7,954 nucleotides of DNA from CAZTPH01 sp031552655. GTDB taxonomy: Bacteria; Pseudomonadota; Gammaproteobacteria; UBA9339. A model generated the notes under the pieces. It was not told the origin of the DNA. It worked only from the letters and a program-made list of their open reading frames with translations, and made no database searches. The stretch is from the NCBI GenBank assembly GCA_031552655.1, contig JAVBML010000063.1, positions 1-7,954 of the forward strand, given 5' to 3'. The translations under genes were made by a program, and so were the position numbers. Shown here one piece after another: positions 1 to 5,812 of this stretch (within the stretch, counting starts at the first letter, position 1; each line of letters starts with the position of its first letter).

Positions 1-76
1 CGTAGATATGAAGGGCATAGCCTATTAGCAGTACCAGGGATATGATTAGAGCAATGACTTTTTTTGCGTGTGACAT
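1..76 (-). CDS. N-terminus of a membrane-anchored protein, cut by the left edge
   Basis: Reading leftwards from an ATG at 76-74 gives 25 open codons up to the window edge, starting MSHAKKVIALIIS and continuing SLVLLIGYALHIY. A short basic n-region (H-A-K-K) is followed by about 17 hydrophobic residues, which is typical of an N-terminal signal anchor or the first transmembrane helix. The start is well supported: GAGGT (complement of 84-88) lies 7 nt upstream, and a perfect extended -10 box lies further upstream. The gene follows purB on the same strand, about 120 bp beyond its stop, so it could receive read-through from mrcA-purB as well as its own promoter. Too little is present to name the family. 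Confidence 0.6.
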   Translation of the reverse strand, partial: MSHAKKVIALIISLVLLIGYALHIY

Positions 77-119
77 GGTCAGCACCTCGCGAAGGATTAT
101 TTGCTTAGATTATATGGCA

Positions 120-128
120 ATTATAGCA
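120..128 (-). promoter_or_regulatory. Extended -10 promoter for the left-edge gene
   Basis: On the minus strand this reads TGCTATAAT: a perfect TATAAT (125-120) preceded by the extended -10 TG dinucleotide at the correct spacing. At 17-bp spacing the -35 position (about 143-148) reads CTATCC, which is not a sigma70 -35 box, so the promoter would rely on the extended -10 or on an activator. The predicted transcript start is near 113, giving a leader of about 37 nt that ends in the GAGGT ribosome binding site. This is a sequence-based prediction only. Confidence 0.5.
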
Positions 129-146
129 GATTGTTAATACCAGGAT

Positions 147-162
147 AGTAAATATATTTACT
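147..162. repeat. Perfect 16-bp palindrome, possible operator
   Basis: AGTAAATATATTTACT is identical to its own reverse complement over all 16 bases. Its centre (154.5) lies about 41 bp upstream of the predicted start of the left-edge gene, next to the missing -35 box. That is where a class II activator would bind. It has no unpaired loop and only a short T run on the plus side, so it is a poor terminator. The recognising regulator is not identifiable: it resembles a TyrR box (TGTAAA-N6-TTTACA) but has 4 rather than 6 central bases. Confidence 0.35.
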
Positions 163-199
163 TTTGGGTAACTATTTTAATGATCGGTACCGAGAAGAT

Positions 200-1597
200 T
201 TAGTATTCCAGCAATTGTTCCATGGTTTTAGCTAATTCACTGGCTTTACCTAGGTAGGTACCGGGCGAAAGATTAAGTAAATTATTTTTCGCAGTCTTAG
301 GAATATCTAGATTTTGAATAAAATGATGTAGTAATTCTTTGGTAACTTTTTTCCCTCGCGTAAATTTTTTTAACTTTTCATAGGAATTTGCGATCTTAAA
401 ACGTCGCATAACCGTTTGCACGGCTTCAGCTAGAACTTCCCAGTGCTCATCAAGCTCTTGATTTAGTTGTACTGCATTAACGGTGATTTTTTTTAACCCC
501 GTTTCCAGAGATCGATAGGCAAGTAGTGTATGTCCCAGGGCAACCCCTAGATTACGCATGACCGTGGAATCGGAGAGATCTCTCTGCCAGCGGGAAATGG
601 GTAGTTTTGTGGAAAAATGAGGTAGTAGCGCATTGGCAATGCCTAGATTACCCTCGGCATTTTCAAAGTCTATGGGATTAATTTTGTGCGGCATAACCGA
701 TGAACCAGTTTCGGACTTTTTTGGTATTTGTTTGAGATACCCGAGGGAAATATAACCCCAGATGTCTCGGCATAGTCCAATTAGAATAGTATTAAATCTA
801 GCTATAATATCACAGTGTTCCGCTATCCAGTCATGGGGTTCTATTTGGGTAGTGTAGGGATTCCACTCTAATTTAAAGGCATGCACAAAATTACGTGCTA
901 GCTCTTCCCAATCTACCTCGGGATAGGCAACGGTTACAGCATTAAAATTCCCCACGGCCCCACTGAATTTTCCGAGGATGGGTGCATTGATTAGATAATT
1001 TATTTGTCTAGCTAGGCGATAGCTAAAATTAGCCATTTCTTTGCCGAAAGTGGTAGGCGTAGCTTGTTGACCATGGGTACGAGAAAGCATTGGGCTATGG
1101 GCATGGTTAAGTGCCATTTGTTCCAGTTGGTTGATTAGTTGTAACATCTGAGGCAGTAAGATGTTAGTTTTTGCTTTGTTAAATATAGCGGCATAGCTAA
1201 GATTGTTAATATCGTCAGAAGTGCAACCAAAATGTATGAATTCTCTATAAAATTTTAATTTTGGATGTTGATCTAATTTTTTTTTAAGAAAATATTCTAA
1301 AGCTTTTATATCATGGTTGGTCTTGGTTTCTAGTTTTTTGATTACTGCCATATCCCGGTGGCTAAAGGAGAGAATGATGCTATGTAGATATTTGATGTCC
1401 TGCTTAGTTAGTGGCTTTAGCTCGCTAATTTTTGGTTCCTTGGCAAGGACTTTTAGCCATTCGATCTCTATAACTAAGCGCGTTAGATTAAGTTGTGATT
1501 CACTGAATAGAGAGGTTAGATCAGCTAGTTTATCGGCATAGCGTCCATCGAGGGGGCTAAGGGTATGGAAAATTTGTGCGTGGTTATATTTTTTCAT
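200..1597 (-). CDS. purB: Adenylosuccinate lyase
   Basis: PurB is a cytoplasmic homotetramer that performs two eliminations of fumarate in purine synthesis: SAICAR to AICAR, and adenylosuccinate to AMP. With the ATG at 1597 the protein has 465 residues, close to the 456 of E. coli PurB. Visible hallmarks are the N-terminal LSPLDGRYADK, TNHDIKALEYF (His95), the T-S-D-D-I-N-N segment near 126-132, MLSRTHGQQATP with catalytic His175, and the fumarase/aspartase superfamily signature GSSVMPHKINP at 298-308, whose Ser300 lies on the mobile catalytic loop. DLSDSTVMRNLG near 340-351 is also typical of the E. coli-type subfamily. The frame stays open for 56 more codons upstream, but these overlap the end of mrcA and have no family resemblance, so they were excluded. 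The ATG is 7 nt after the mrcA stop and has no close Shine-Dalgarno (an AGAGGA lies about 20 nt upstream), which suggests translational coupling. I see no clear terminator after the stop. Confidence 0.95.
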   Translation of the reverse strand: MKKYNHAQIFHTLSPLDGRYADKLADLTSLFSESQLNLTRLVIEIEWLKVLAKEPKISELKPLTKQDIKYLHSIILSFSHRDMAVIKKLETKTNHDIKALEYFLKKKLDQHPKLKFYREFIHFGCTSDDINNLSYAAIFNKAKTNILLPQMLQLINQLEQMALNHAHSPMLSRTHGQQATPTTFGKEMANFSYRLARQINYLINAPILGKFSGAVGNFNAVTVAYPEVDWEELARNFVHAFKLEWNPYTTQIEPHDWIAEHCDIIARFNTILIGLCRDIWGYISLGYLKQIPKKSETGSSVMPHKINPIDFENAEGNLGIANALLPHFSTKLPISRWQRDLSDSTVMRNLGVALGHTLLAYRSLETGLKKITVNAVQLNQELDEHWEVLAEAVQTVMRRFKIANSYEKLKKFTRGKKVTKELLHHFIQNLDIPKTAKNNLLNLSPGTYLGKASELAKTMEQLLEY

Positions 1598-1604
1598 AGT
1601 ATTT

Positions 1605-3932
1605 CTAAAATAGTGGTTCCTCTTTTTGTTCACTAGATTCGATATTTTGATCCATGGATGATCCATCATTGGGAGATAGAACCGTTGGTGCCGTTTCCTG
1701 GGAAAATATTTCAAAGGTGGCATTGTTTTGTTCTGTATTTGCCAGGAATCCCGTGGTAGGGTCAATTTTAACCGTTACTATCTCTTCTGGTCTTTTCATC
1801 ATATGGTTTGGTTTATCTGCTAGTGCCGTTTTCATAAATTTAATCCATATGGGTAATGCGCTTTTGGCACCGTACTCATGAGTAGTTTGGGGATGGTCGA
1901 AGCCAAGCCACACGGTTGCTACTAGATCACCATTGTAGCCAACAAACCATCCATCCACAAGATCATTGGTTGAACCAGTTTTACCTGACAAGTCATCTCT
2001 ACCCAGAATTTTAGCTCTTTTCCCCGTGCCTTGATCGATGACGCTTTTTAGAGCATCGCTGATGAGATATGCAGTGGTAGCTGCAATTACCCGCGGTGCC
2101 GTTGCTGTTCCCGGAGAAGTATTATTGGTGGTTTTAGGGTCAGCTTGGAAAATTAATCTTTCTCTATCTCTATTTCTCTGGGAGATGGTAATTTTGTTGA
2201 TAATGTAAGGGGTTATGGCATAGCCGCCATTGGCAAATACGGCATAACCCTGGGTCATTTTTAGAGGAGTGGTACTGCCAGCTCCCAGAACTAAAGTTGG
2301 GGTTGAAGGTGCTTCCCGGGGACCGGAAAATCCAAAATTTTTAAGATATTTTACGGCATAATCTATGCCGATCTGCTGTAATAATCTGATAGAGGCTAGA
2401 TTTCTTGATTGCGTGAGAGCAGTGCGTAGGGTAGTTGGTCCATAGAAAATTTTGGAACTATTTTGCGGTCTCCATAGATTATTTGTGGCATGGTCAAATA
2501 ATACCACGGGGGCATCATTGATTATGGTTGCCAAGGTCAAGCCCTTTTCCAGAGCAGCGGCATATATAAATGGTTTGAAGGCGGAGCCCGTCTGCCGTTC
2601 AGCTTGAGTTACACGATTAAAATTACTGTTGCCGTAGGAAAATCCTCCATTGAGAGCTAAAATTGTCCCATTTTTGGGATCCATGGCAACGAGGGCGCAG
2701 TCTGCCTGGGGTATTTGTCCTAGATGCCACTGATCATTTTCGGTTTTGTAAATACGGATAATATCTCCGGTGATAAAATTATGATTGGCCCAAGAAAAAT
2801 TAGTGTTACCCAGGGTAATTATTTCGCCGCTGGCTAGCATCACGCGCATACCTTTAGTATCGGTATCTATTACCATGGCTGCTAGCAAATTACCTATTTG
2901 GGGAATATTTTTAAGCTTATGTTGACCGTAGTTTTTTGCCGCCGTGGCTAATCTACCCTCCGGTCCGCGATAGCCATGTCGCTGATCATAGGCTAGTAAG
3001 CCCATTGCTAGGGATCTATTTGCTGCTAGCTGGAGACGGGAATCGATGGTGGTATAGACTGAAAATCCAACTTCGTAGCTTTTATCTCCATAGTAATTTA
3101 CAATGACATTGCGAACCATTTCAGCAACATATGGCGCTGGAATTTGAACGGGAGTTTCGTGGAAGCTAGTATCTATGGGAGTATTGGTGGCAATGCGATG
3201 CTCTTTTTTACTTATGTGCCCATTTTCTAACATTCTCTCTAGGACATGGTTGCGTCGTTCCCGAGCTGCGCGAGGATTCACAATGGGATTGTCCCGCGAT
3301 GGAGCCTGGGGTAAACCTGCTATCATAGCCATTTCTGCTATGGTCAGTTCACTGAGAGACTTGCCATAGTATATTTGTGCCGCAGCCGCTACGCCGTAGG
3401 CACGATTACCAAAATAAATCTTGTTAAGATAGAGCTCAAGGATATCTTTTTTATTGAAATTTTTATCTATTTTAAAGGCTAGCAAAATCTCGTTGATTTT
3501 ACGGGAGAAGGTTTTTTCACGATTTAAAAAGAAATTACGTGCCACCTGCATGGTGATGGTACTAGCTCCCTGGGATTTTTTGCCCGTAGCTATGAATGAT
3601 AAACCGGCTCGCATCAGCCCTAGAAAATCCACTCCTCGGTGTTCAAAAAACCTTTGGTCTTCCGTATCTAAAATGGCATTTACTAAGGTTTGAGGGATAT
3701 TTTCCAGGGGTTGGGGGATGCGTTTTTTTTCCCCAAATTCACTAATTAGTTTCCCATCACTGGTATAAATTCTCAGAGGAATTTGCATGCTGAAATCTTT
3801 GAGTTGCTTAACATCGGGGAGGCTAATGGCTGTATAGAAATAGAAGCCTCCTAGGATGGCCAGGGAAGTAAAAATTAGGCTCATTAGCGCTAGGGAGCTG
3901 TTTTTTATAAATTTTGTTAAAAATTTAGCCAT
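1605..3932 (-). CDS. mrcA: Penicillin-binding protein 1A (bifunctional transglycosylase/transpeptidase)
   Basis: This class A PBP is anchored in the inner membrane. It polymerises lipid II into glycan strands and cross-links them in the periplasm. With the start at 3932 it has 775 residues. A short cytoplasmic basic stretch (MAKFLTKFIKN) precedes one membrane helix at about 13-35. The GT51 transglycosylase follows, with EDQRFFEHRGVD (catalytic Glu91), GASTITMQ at 122-129 and ILELYLNKIYFGNRAYG. An OB-like insert lies at about 350-408, characteristic of PBP1a. The transpeptidase carries all three motifs: SAFK (Ser450, Lys453), SRN at 509-511 and KTG at 651-653. The C-terminus (after about 720) is acidic and low-complexity. 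The frame extends 28 codons further to an ATG at 4016, but that start has no ribosome binding site and probably lies upstream of the transcript start. The ATG at 3932 has GAGGT 10 nt upstream. The synonym ponA is also used. The gene is probably cotranscribed with purB. Confidence 0.95.
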   Translation of the reverse strand: MAKFLTKFIKNSSLALMSLIFTSLAILGGFYFYTAISLPDVKQLKDFSMQIPLRIYTSDGKLISEFGEKKRIPQPLENIPQTLVNAILDTEDQRFFEHRGVDFLGLMRAGLSFIATGKKSQGASTITMQVARNFFLNREKTFSRKINEILLAFKIDKNFNKKDILELYLNKIYFGNRAYGVAAAAQIYYGKSLSELTIAEMAMIAGLPQAPSRDNPIVNPRAARERRNHVLERMLENGHISKKEHRIATNTPIDTSFHETPVQIPAPYVAEMVRNVIVNYYGDKSYEVGFSVYTTIDSRLQLAANRSLAMGLLAYDQRHGYRGPEGRLATAAKNYGQHKLKNIPQIGNLLAAMVIDTDTKGMRVMLASGEIITLGNTNFSWANHNFITGDIIRIYKTENDQWHLGQIPQADCALVAMDPKNGTILALNGGFSYGNSNFNRVTQAERQTGSAFKPFIYAAALEKGLTLATIINDAPVVLFDHATNNLWRPQNSSKIFYGPTTLRTALTQSRNLASIRLLQQIGIDYAVKYLKNFGFSGPREAPSTPTLVLGAGSTTPLKMTQGYAVFANGGYAITPYIINKITISQRNRDRERLIFQADPKTTNNTSPGTATAPRVIAATTAYLISDALKSVIDQGTGKRAKILGRDDLSGKTGSTNDLVDGWFVGYNGDLVATVWLGFDHPQTTHEYGAKSALPIWIKFMKTALADKPNHMMKRPEEIVTVKIDPTTGFLANTEQNNATFEIFSQETAPTVLSPNDGSSMDQNIESSEQKEEPLF

Positions 3933-3942
3933 CTCGCTTTTT

Positions 3943-3947
3943 ACCTC
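3943..3947 (-). promoter_or_regulatory. Ribosome binding site that decides the mrcA start
   Basis: The minus strand reads AGAGGTAAAAAGCGAG and then ATG: a GAGGT core 10 nt before the ATG at 3932. The upstream in-frame ATG at 4016 has only AT-rich sequence before it. This favours the 775-residue form of PBP1a that begins just before the membrane anchor. Confidence 0.5.
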
Positions 3948-3996
3948 TTTTGTCTCACTATATTTGCTTATATTGCTATCTAAAATATGATTTTGA

Positions 3997-4005
3997 ATAA
4001 TAGCA
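3997..4005 (-). promoter_or_regulatory. Extended -10 promoter for mrcA-purB
   Basis: The minus strand reads TGCTATTAT, an extended -10 with one mismatch to TATAAT. The expected -35 position (4020-4025) reads ATATAA, which is weak. The predicted transcript start is near 3990, downstream of the alternative ATG at 4016 and about 58 nt upstream of the preferred ATG at 3932. The box matches those predicted upstream of the left-edge gene and cls (TGCTAT plus any base plus AT). Confidence 0.4.
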
Positions 4006-4046
4006 CATTCTGCCATTATTTATATATGCTTGATTTAGCTTTTGCA

Positions 4047-4052
4047 TTTAAT
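4047..4052 (+). promoter_or_regulatory. Weak candidate -10 for nfo in the mrcA/nfo divergent gap
   Basis: The 163-bp gap between the mrcA and nfo starts is very AT-rich. TTTAAT at 4047-4052 differs from TATAAT by one base and would start a transcript near 4059 with a leader of about 37 nt. No good -35 lies at the right spacing. An alternative pairing is TTGATT (4030-4035) with CATATA (4053-4058) at 17 bp. Neither is convincing, and I can only say that an nfo promoter must lie in this gap or further left. Confidence 0.2.
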
Positions 4053-4085
4053 CATATATCATGGATTAAATTTTTTAATTTTTTT

Positions 4086-4090
4086 GGAGG
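4086..4090 (+). promoter_or_regulatory. Strong ribosome binding site that decides the nfo start
   Basis: GGAGG lies 5 nt before the ATG at 4096. The frame is open upstream to a TTG at 4042, but those 18 codons have no ribosome binding site and no similarity to the family N-terminus, so translation is placed at 4096. Confidence 0.75.
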
Positions 4091-4095
4091 TAGCC

Positions 4096-4947
4096 ATGGT
4101 ACCCAAGGTAAAATTTGTAGGAGCCCATATTAGCGCCCAGGGAGGAGTTTCCCAGGCCCCGGAAAATGCATGGAAAATAGGAGCGCGAGCCTTTGCTCTC
4201 TTTACTAAAAACCAACGTCGTTGGTTCAGTGAACCCTATCGAGAAGAGGAGGTGAGAGCATTTAAAAAAAACTTAGAGAAGAGAAATTTTTTGCCTGGTA
4301 ATATCTTGGCCCATGCCTCTTACTTAATTAACCTTGCTAACCCAGACAGTGATAAAAGGAAGCTTTCAATTAATTCGTTGATCGATGAGTGCCGTCGCTG
4401 TGAACTGCTAGGAATAGAGAACCTGGTGGTGCATCCCGGCAGTCATCTGAAAAAAATTAGTGAAAGGGAAGGATTGGATTACATTGCTGATTCCCTAAAT
4501 CAGGTAATTACCGCTACGAATGAGATTAGAATATTGCTTGAAAATACCGCAGGTCAAGGTGGTAATCTGGGCCATCGTTTTGAGCAATTGCACCATATTA
4601 TTAGTAGAATTTCTTCCCAGGAAAGGGTAGGTGTGTGTCTCGATACTTGTCATCTCTTTGCTGCCGGCTATGATTTTCTCAATGGGGAAAAATATGAGGC
4701 GCTATTTACATCGTTCGATGAGATTGTGGGAATGAAATATTTGGGAGGAATGCATTTGAATGATAGTAAAGGGAATTTAGGCTCCTTCGTTGATCGCCAT
4801 GAATCTCTAGGGAAAGGGAAAATTGGTTGGGAGCCTTTTAGATTTATTATGAAAGATCATAGATTAGACAATATACCATTAATTCTTGAAACCGTGAATC
4901 CAGATCTATGGAAAGAGGAGATTGCTATACTCTATGATTTTCAGTAG
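4096..4947 (+). CDS. nfo: Endonuclease IV (AP endonuclease)
   Basis: This cytoplasmic tri-zinc enzyme cuts DNA 5' of abasic sites and removes blocked 3' ends in base-excision repair. The 283-residue product is nearly the same length as E. coli Nfo (285). It begins with the family N-terminus KFVGAHISAQGG. The full ligand set of the TIM-barrel metal site is visible: His73 (LAHASY), His113 (VVHPGS), Glu149 (LENTAG), Asp183 and His186 (CLDTCH), His220 (GMHLNDS), Asp233 and His235 (VDRHE) and Glu265 (LILETV), so it should be catalytically intact. It is divergent from mrcA. Its last 23 bp overlap the 3' end of pssA on the other strand. No oxidative-stress operator (such as a clear SoxS box) could be recognised upstream. 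Confidence 0.95.
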   Translation: MVPKVKFVGAHISAQGGVSQAPENAWKIGARAFALFTKNQRRWFSEPYREEEVRAFKKNLEKRNFLPGNILAHASYLINLANPDSDKRKLSINSLIDECRRCELLGIENLVVHPGSHLKKISEREGLDYIADSLNQVITATNEIRILLENTAGQGGNLGHRFEQLHHIISRISSQERVGVCLDTCHLFAAGYDFLNGEKYEALFTSFDEIVGMKYLGGMHLNDSKGNLGSFVDRHESLGKGKIGWEPFRFIMKDHRLDNIPLILETVNPDLWKEEIAILYDFQ

Positions 4948-5704
4948 GGCACTGTTTTTTACGTTGCATTGCCATTTTACGTAGGCGCTTTCTTTGTCTC
5001 AGACCCCAGATGGTGGCTATGGGTCCCGACGCGGTGTAGCTCAGAAAAATAGTAAATAGTACTTTTTCGGTTTCGATAGAAACTAGGGCTACTACAAGAA
5101 CTAATATTAAAATTACTACAAATTTTACATTATTCTTGAGTTCAATATCTTTAAAACTACGGTAGCGAATATTACTCACCATTAGGATGGCGACTGCTAT
5201 GGTTAGGGATGCTAATACAAGTATCGATGCTTTGGTAATGTAAGCTAAATCTGTGCATGCCCAGATGAAACCGGTAACCAGAGCTGCTGCCATGGGACAT
5301 GGCAGCCCTTGAAAATATCTCTTTCCCGATCCATCGGCCTGGGTATTGAAACGAGCAAGGCGTAGAGCCACGGCTACGGTGTAGATGAATGCTATGATCC
5401 ATCCCGTTTTACCTAAATTATGTAGTCCCCAGGCATAGGCAAGTATGGCTGGAGCCATGGCAAAGGATACCATATCTGCCATGCTATCGAATTGTGCGCC
5501 GAAGGCAGTCATGGTATTGGTAAGTCTTGCTATTCTACCGTCCAGGGAGTCCATGAGCATGGCTACGAATATTGCTATTGCTGCCGCTTCATAGACACCC
5601 TTAAAAGATGATATAATGGCGAAGAAACCAGAAAATATGGAGGCTATGGTGAAAAGATTGGGTAGTAAATATATTCCCCGGGGTCTCGTTGGCATAAGGT
5701 TCAT
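4925..5704 (-). CDS. pssA: CDP-diacylglycerol--serine O-phosphatidyltransferase (membrane type)
   Basis: The enzyme makes phosphatidylserine from CDP-diacylglycerol and serine in the inner membrane, the committed step towards phosphatidylethanolamine. The 259-residue protein has the full CDP-alcohol phosphotransferase signature D-x2-D-G-x2-A-R-x8-G-x3-D-x3-D at 52-77 (Asp52, Asp55, Gly56, Ala59, Arg60, Gly69, Asp73, Asp77). It also has subfamily features: RGIYLLPNLFT at 9-19, RLARFNT at 115-121 and FQGLPCPMAAA at 131-141. Several hydrophobic segments fit a polytopic membrane protein, and the tail after about 236 is very basic. It is the membrane type, not the soluble PLD-like E. coli Pss. The start at 5704 has no obvious Shine-Dalgarno; an in-frame ATG three codons later (5695) is an equally possible start. 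It is divergent from cls, and its coding 3' end overlaps that of nfo. Confidence 0.93.
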   Translation of the reverse strand: MNLMPTRPRGIYLLPNLFTIASIFSGFFAIISSFKGVYEAAAIAIFVAMLMDSLDGRIARLTNTMTAFGAQFDSMADMVSFAMAPAILAYAWGLHNLGKTGWIIAFIYTVAVALRLARFNTQADGSGKRYFQGLPCPMAAALVTGFIWACTDLAYITKASILVLASLTIAVAILMVSNIRYRSFKDIELKNNVKFVVILILVLVVALVSIETEKVLFTIFLSYTASGPIATIWGLRQRKRLRKMAMQRKKQCPTENHRV

Positions 5705-5705
5705 A

Positions 5706-5732
5706 TTGTTAACTTAGGGTTGTTTTGTTAAC
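5706..5732. repeat. Direct repeat of TTGTTAAC in the pssA/cls control region
   Basis: TTGTTAAC occurs at 5706-5713 and again at 5725-5732, 19 bp apart start to start, or just under two helical turns. The second copy is part of the 10-bp palindrome TTGTTAACAA (5725-5734), which covers the predicted pssA transcript start and the cls -35 box. The placement would suit a regulator acting on both genes, but the sequence is short and AT-rich and may occur by chance. Confidence 0.25.
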
Positions 5733-5756
5733 AATTACAGTAAATTCTGCTATGAT
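5728..5756 (+). promoter_or_regulatory. Sigma70-type promoter for cls
   Basis: TTAACA (5728-5733) and TATGAT (5751-5756) are separated by 17 bp, and TG at 5748-5749 makes the -10 an extended one (TGCTATGAT). The predicted start is near 5763, giving a leader of about 50 nt before cls. The elements interlock with those of the pssA promoter on the other strand. Confidence 0.55.
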
Positions 5757-5762
5757 TGTCAA
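5734..5762 (-). promoter_or_regulatory. Sigma70-type promoter for pssA
   Basis: On the minus strand a perfect TTGACA (5762-5757) and TGTAAT (5739-5734) are separated by exactly 17 bp. The predicted start is near 5727, leaving a leader of only about 23 nt before the pssA ATG. It is the best promoter in the window by consensus. Confidence 0.6.
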
Positions 5763-5781
5763 GAGTCTAAGAGGTAATATA

Positions 5782-5805
5782 TTGATTTTAAACATAATGT
5801 TTTAA
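5782..5805 (+). other. Possible 7-codon leader peptide upstream of cls
   Basis: GAGGT (5771-5775) is the only Shine-Dalgarno-like sequence in the cls leader. It sits 6 nt before a TTG (5782-5784) that opens a 7-codon frame ending in TAA at 5803-5805, 7 nt before the cls ATG. The cls ATG has no Shine-Dalgarno of its own. The arrangement would permit translation of a micro-ORF followed by reinitiation at cls. The micro-ORF is not in the cls frame. Chance occurrence is quite possible. Confidence 0.2.
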
Positions 5806-5812
5806 TTGCCCT

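Noticed and set aside
184..193. TCGGTACCGA palindrome just after purB as a terminator
   Set aside because: It has no loop, a 5-bp arm and no following T run on the minus strand.
1598..1765. N-terminal extension of PurB by 56 residues
   Set aside because: It lies entirely over the mrcA 3' end in another frame, has no PurB similarity, and the family N-terminus begins just after the ATG at 1597.
1317..3693. Plus-strand open frames of 64-79 codons inside purB and mrcA (1317-1541, 1654-1881, 3175-3369, 3454-3693)
   Set aside because: They are antisense shadows of well-identified genes, without ribosome binding sites or recognisable products.
3933..4016. 28-residue extension of PBP1a from an ATG at 4016
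   Set aside because: It has no ribosome binding site, the predicted -10 box lies inside it, and class A PBPs normally begin shortly before the membrane helix, as with the ATG at 3932.
4042..4095. nfo start at a TTG 54 bp upstream
   Set aside because: No Shine-Dalgarno and no family similarity, whereas the ATG at 4096 has GGAGG 5 nt upstream and gives the normal length.
5172..5402. Second minus-strand frame inside pssA, and a similar one at 7473-7661 inside the GLUG gene
   Set aside because: Both are out-of-frame overlaps of genes with clear family motifs.
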